Origin: Isoetes taiwanensis
Taxonomy: Eukaryota > Streptophyta > Lycopodiopsida > Isoetales > Isoetaceae
NCBI GenBank assembly: GCA_021234155.1
Contig: JAJEKV010000005.1
Location: 9,852,572-9,916,571, forward strand
Direction: 5' to 3'
DNA length: 64,000 bases
How positions within the stretch are numbered: the first letter of the stretch is position 1; every line of letters starts with the position of its first letter. A model generated the notes under the pieces. That model had not been told where the DNA came from and searched no databases. It saw nothing but the letters and a program-made list of their open reading frames with translations. Position numbers and translations under genes: made by a program. Below are positions 60,106 through 64,000 of this stretch, piece by piece.

Positions 60106-62665
60106 TTTTGGATGTTAGTAACGGAAATGACAATGTAGAAGTAACTCATAAAACATTGTGAATATGCGTCTTAACAACTTCTTGGGTAAGGATTATTCGA
60201 AGAAATGTATCTGAAGATTGTCCTCGATATGCATAATTGGCGTAATAGTTTTACGTGCTAAAACATCTTCTTTTTTATTTTGGGATGAGGTTGGGAATTG
60301 TCCCACGGAATGCCGCATGTTACGCCGCATGCGGCGTTCAGCACTAATCTTCGCCGGACAGCCTGCTACGGGGCCTTGAGCTATATCATTGATGGCGGTT
60401 TTTAAGCTGGCGGAAGTGTTTCGAATCTTTGCCATCTCTAGCAATGAATACGAATAATCCTTCCTTCCATCTGCTCGCCCGCGATTCATGGCACTCAAGT
60501 TCTCTCCACGATTTTTTGGCCCTCAAGCATTTGGGTGGGGTTGCCTTGGTTTGTATCGGTGTGGCAAAACCATGATAGCATGAAGCGCAAACTAACAAAC
60601 CAATTCTTTTCACGAGGGGCTCCCATCTACGGAACCAAGGCTTCTACAGATCTCTTACGGACAATGGGAAGTGAGTTTTGTTGGAGCAGCGGGCGGGGAT
60701 TTCTGCCATATTTAGTAAACCTCAAAGCGTTTTCCTACATTTTAATTCATATCTTTGCTAAGGTCTTTTAGTTTAAAGACTCCAATGCTGTCTGGATGAA
60801 AGTCATGCTTACATAGGTGAGTTTAGACAAGCACATTGATAAGATGCCAAATGAACTTTGCATTATACCTAAATTTCTTTCTTCATATATAAAACTCTTT
60901 GGTGGAGCATTTTATTGTAGTTGAAATGAACTGCGCCCAGCGCAGTGATTCTGAGAGCCTAATCTTTTTTAGAAACTTTGAAAAATGACAAGTCATCCCT
61001 CTATCATCTATCATATTCCAGCGTTAAACTGGCATCCTAGATAGCAGTCAGTCAACAATTCGGATATATTGCTATTACAAGCGGGAATAAATTGTGATTA
61101 ACGATGTTTTCATCCACGAAGTTCTGCTAAAAGCTACTGTTTGCAAGAACCAAGTTGTGAAGGTAAATGGATAATTTTTAGGTGTATATATGGCATTTGT
61201 CAAGAGATCAAAGATTTTGTTTAGTATCTGGGGAATAATGCAAACCTTGGATGCAAGGCAAGACTACTCTGAGAAATTGGGTATGTGGATGGGACTTGGG
61301 AATATGAAGAAGTGGAAGCAAGAGCCTTGGCCCAGTATCAAGCCAATTTAAATGGCTGGAGCAATATTAGATGCAAAGTGGAGTCAATGAAAATTTAATA
61401 CTTCTAAGAGTATGGTTATATGGTAAAGGTTAGACTTATTACTCTAATGATGTATCACGTTGGATTGGATTAGACAGGGAGAAATTGTGAAATGCATAGG
61501 TGAGCTTCTTTGATTGCCATCAGATTGTACAAACAACGAAGATCTTCACTATCCATTGTTTTTTACATAACCCATGGTGGAATAGGATGCAAATGAAGTT
61601 TGCATCTAAGGTGAACTATACGCCATGGCTAATTTTCCTAATTGAAACTGTAAGCATTCATTTGATGATTAGTTCATTGAAAATTGTTACACAAACATAA
61701 GGGTTTAGGTTCAGGTTATGAAGTATACACATGCATTAGAAGAATAGAACGTTATGAATAGTTTGCTATACAACTTTCTATATCTTTTGAACTCCTTCTG
61801 CGCATGACTAAAACATTGCACAATATGCTTACTACTCTTATTCTCTATTTTGCATCTTTTAATATTTTTTGAAGATTTTTAAAATTTTTGAAAAAAAGCT
61901 TTAAAAACGTATTTCATATAAAATACGTTAAAAATCTTTAAAATTCTTAAAAATCCTTAGATTGTGCTTTTTTTAATCCAAATATATAATATTCTTGAAC
62001 TTATTTATCTTTGTATTCTTAACCTCTATAATAATATTTTTCTAAACTTTCTTGAGAGTTGCATGGCAAAACAGCTATGATATCTTTGTACTTGAACTTA
62101 ATAGTTTCTAATAGCAGCATAAGCTTTTGATTTACTTGTTGGCATGCTACGTCTTATAATTTGTAGCAAAAATGTGCATTTTAACAATAGCAAATATGTC
62201 CAATAAAGCATTGCAAAGAATGTGCAATTTTTTTATTTTTTATTTTTTGGCCATACCAAATCATAAAAATTCTTTAAAAAACGTGAGGATTTATAAAAGT
62301 ACTTTAAAAATAAAAAACGGGTCTTTTAACAACATTGTTTCCAATCTTGGGAGGCTAACCAAATTCGAGGTAGGGAGATAGTTTGATCGCTCTCCTCGGA
62401 GAAATGGGACTTCAAAAGTTGGCCTCAACATGTCTTAGAAAATTTGTATTAAGAAATTAAGGTGTCTTTATGCGGCCAAAATGGACAACCAACTTCCAAG
62501 ATCAGAGCAAAATGAGGATGCTCTTGGAAGTCGGCTAAATGATCTAGAAGACACACACTTGTGTTAGGGTGGAAATCATAGAAAGTTGAGATCAACCATT
62601 AACATTAAGGGCTACTTACATCTAGTTAGACCGGTGCCTAATGATATAATATCGTTATAGATCCC
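60106..62665. other. Duplicated upstream DNA, no gene recognised
   Basis: Collinear with 30526-34624 minus the foldback-like insertion. The site corresponding to that insertion is 62220-62250, a T-rich run. No frame is conserved between the two copies. Confidence 0.5.
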
Positions 62666-64000
62666 CAATAACCTGATTTCATTAAATATGGACAATACCT
62701 TGAATTGTGGACTTTTATAAAGAGGCGATAACACTAACATACATCCGGCAAGTCGCATATGCTTCTACTGACAAATTAGGAATCTTGGCGGTGTTTGGTA
62801 GCTTCTTCTTGACCGAAGGGATAGCGTGGTCGATGCTCTCTCTATCTCGAAATGCGGTCACTAAGCGTTGATGCGGCCTCCATCTCTTCTTCCAACAATT
62901 GACATAGTTGGTATTTTGGGAACACTGGTTCCTACTTGAGGGGAGGCTCCCACCAAGTGACTGGATAGTCGAAGTTGTCTTTTCTTACCATCCATTTTGG
63001 GGTTCCCTCTGTAGCATACCCTAGCCATGTTAGAGGAACAAGACATCATCGAGGCGTAATACAAACATGCCCTTCTTCAAATCCTTGAGAAAGGATTGAA
63101 TTAAATGCAGACTTATCCTTCAATGGACCAACATAAGCGGAGTGATGGTTGCAGGTGAAACCACCCGCGACCACATGAATGCGTCAAGTACATCACACTT
63201 TAGTCTTGCTGACCAAAAGTCCTCGTAAAAAGGACCTTCCACGTTAGTGATGTTGCGGATGCTCCGAGTCCCATCTAATATTCAATTGTCGTAGGGTAAT
63301 GTTTGTATATATTTGTAGTCTGCAGTGTGCCTTCTTGTTAAATGAGCATGCGACCCAATGGAGGGATATGCTTATGGATCTTTTGTTTGAGACTGACCAA
63401 TGTCTTTCACTTGGAGACTCTTAGGTGCTGGCATCTTCAGTTTCGGATGAGTAGGGGTTTTCCATCCTCTCCTTCTTTCCATTCTTATTCCACGGTAATT
63501 GTAATCCACGAATGTAGGGCAGGCCTTATATGGTACACTGTGAGGCGATCACCATTCATAGCAAACTTAAAGGTGAGGAGGCTGAGTGTGACTGTCAATC
63601 TATCTTCCCCATCAGGATATACCCTTCTATGAAACCTTTCCAATGCAGGAACCTTATGAACAACATATGGCATTGGCGTGTTGAGATTGCAGTATGAAAT
63701 TCATACAACAACTTCGGGCATGGTTAGCACTTGGCTTTCTTCAAGGTTAGATGAAAATTACCAAACATAGCATCTATATCATCATGTGTATGGCGGCATC
63801 ATAAAACCTAACTCAATCTCCTCGAAAACGCGGATATACAAGGTATGAAAGATATGAGAATACATACCTATTTTTGTTTTGTCGGATGCATTGTCTAGTT
63901 GCAACATCAATTTGGGAGAGCCTTCAATGGGGTCGAGGGGATGCTTGAGGGATGCTCTTCGAGCGGCGGCAACTTGGGCCTTCGTAGCGGTGGTATCCGC
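62666..64000. other. No gene recognised at the right edge
   Basis: - strand 63064-62861 (containing GKKRQLRLSSHLVGASPQVG) and 63673-63485 (MPYVVHKVPALERFHRRVYP) are open and protein-like but carry no recognised domain. Exons of a gene running off the right edge are possible. Nothing here ties to the duplicated segment. Confidence 0.35.

Larger units (their letters stand above)
52691..62665. repeat. Segmental duplication, copy 2
   Basis: Collinear and same-orientation partner of 25124-34624. It starts at TGTTCTATAAATAACAAAC, where its left flank GCTAA is unrelated to the Helitron-like end seen in copy 1. It ends near 62665 at GATCCCCA. It carries the intact receptor kinase. It has a LINE insertion at 53133-55205 and lacks the foldback-like block of copy 1. 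Confidence 0.9.

Overview
The window reads as nuclear DNA of a land plant with a large, repeat-laden genome. The evidence is spliceosomal GT-AG introns, a plant-type leucine-rich-repeat receptor kinase, Ty1/copia and LINE relics, a Helitron-like end, a MITE and several minisatellites, with very little intact coding sequence. A fern or another plant with a similarly inflated genome is my guess. Nothing in the sequence proves the lineage.

Layout. 1-5221 is a decayed, comparatively GC-rich LINE on the + strand, itself interrupted by a 320-bp terminal-inverted-repeat element. 6.6-13.8 kb holds two convergent, badly broken multi-exon coding relics (+ strand 6.6-9.1 kb, - strand 9.9-13.5 kb). 14-18 kb is mostly featureless apart from a cluster of GGAAGGGTTTCC words. 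18.2-21.9 kb is a decayed Ty1/copia element on the - strand, with gag knuckle, GAG-pre-integrase, integrase and reverse transcriptase signatures and a tRNA primer site.

The centrepiece is a same-orientation segmental duplication of about 9.5-10 kb (copy 1, 25124-34624; copy 2, 52691-62665). Each copy carries one LRR receptor kinase on the - strand plus about 5 kb of upstream DNA. Copy 2 keeps an intact gene: 1093 aa after removing one 69-nt intron. Copy 1 is a frameshifted pseudogene. After the duplication the copies were hit by different elements. Copy 1 has a 1.6-kb inverted-repeat (foldback-like) insertion upstream of the pseudogene and a Helitron-like 3' end exactly at its left breakpoint. 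Copy 2 has a 5'-truncated LINE just downstream of the kinase stop codon. Each copy therefore preserves the pre-insertion state of the other. The two LINEs and both arms of the foldback element share a stem-loop whose paired bases differ between copies yet still pair, which suggests that these elements use a common RNA 3' signal.

34.6-52.7 kb, between the duplicates, is gene-poor. It holds tandem repeats, a 0.8-kb GT/CA-rich low-complexity block whose strand bias flips twice, and two unrecognised coding relics. The last 1.3 kb shows nothing I can name. Only one gene (55302-58652, -) looks functional.
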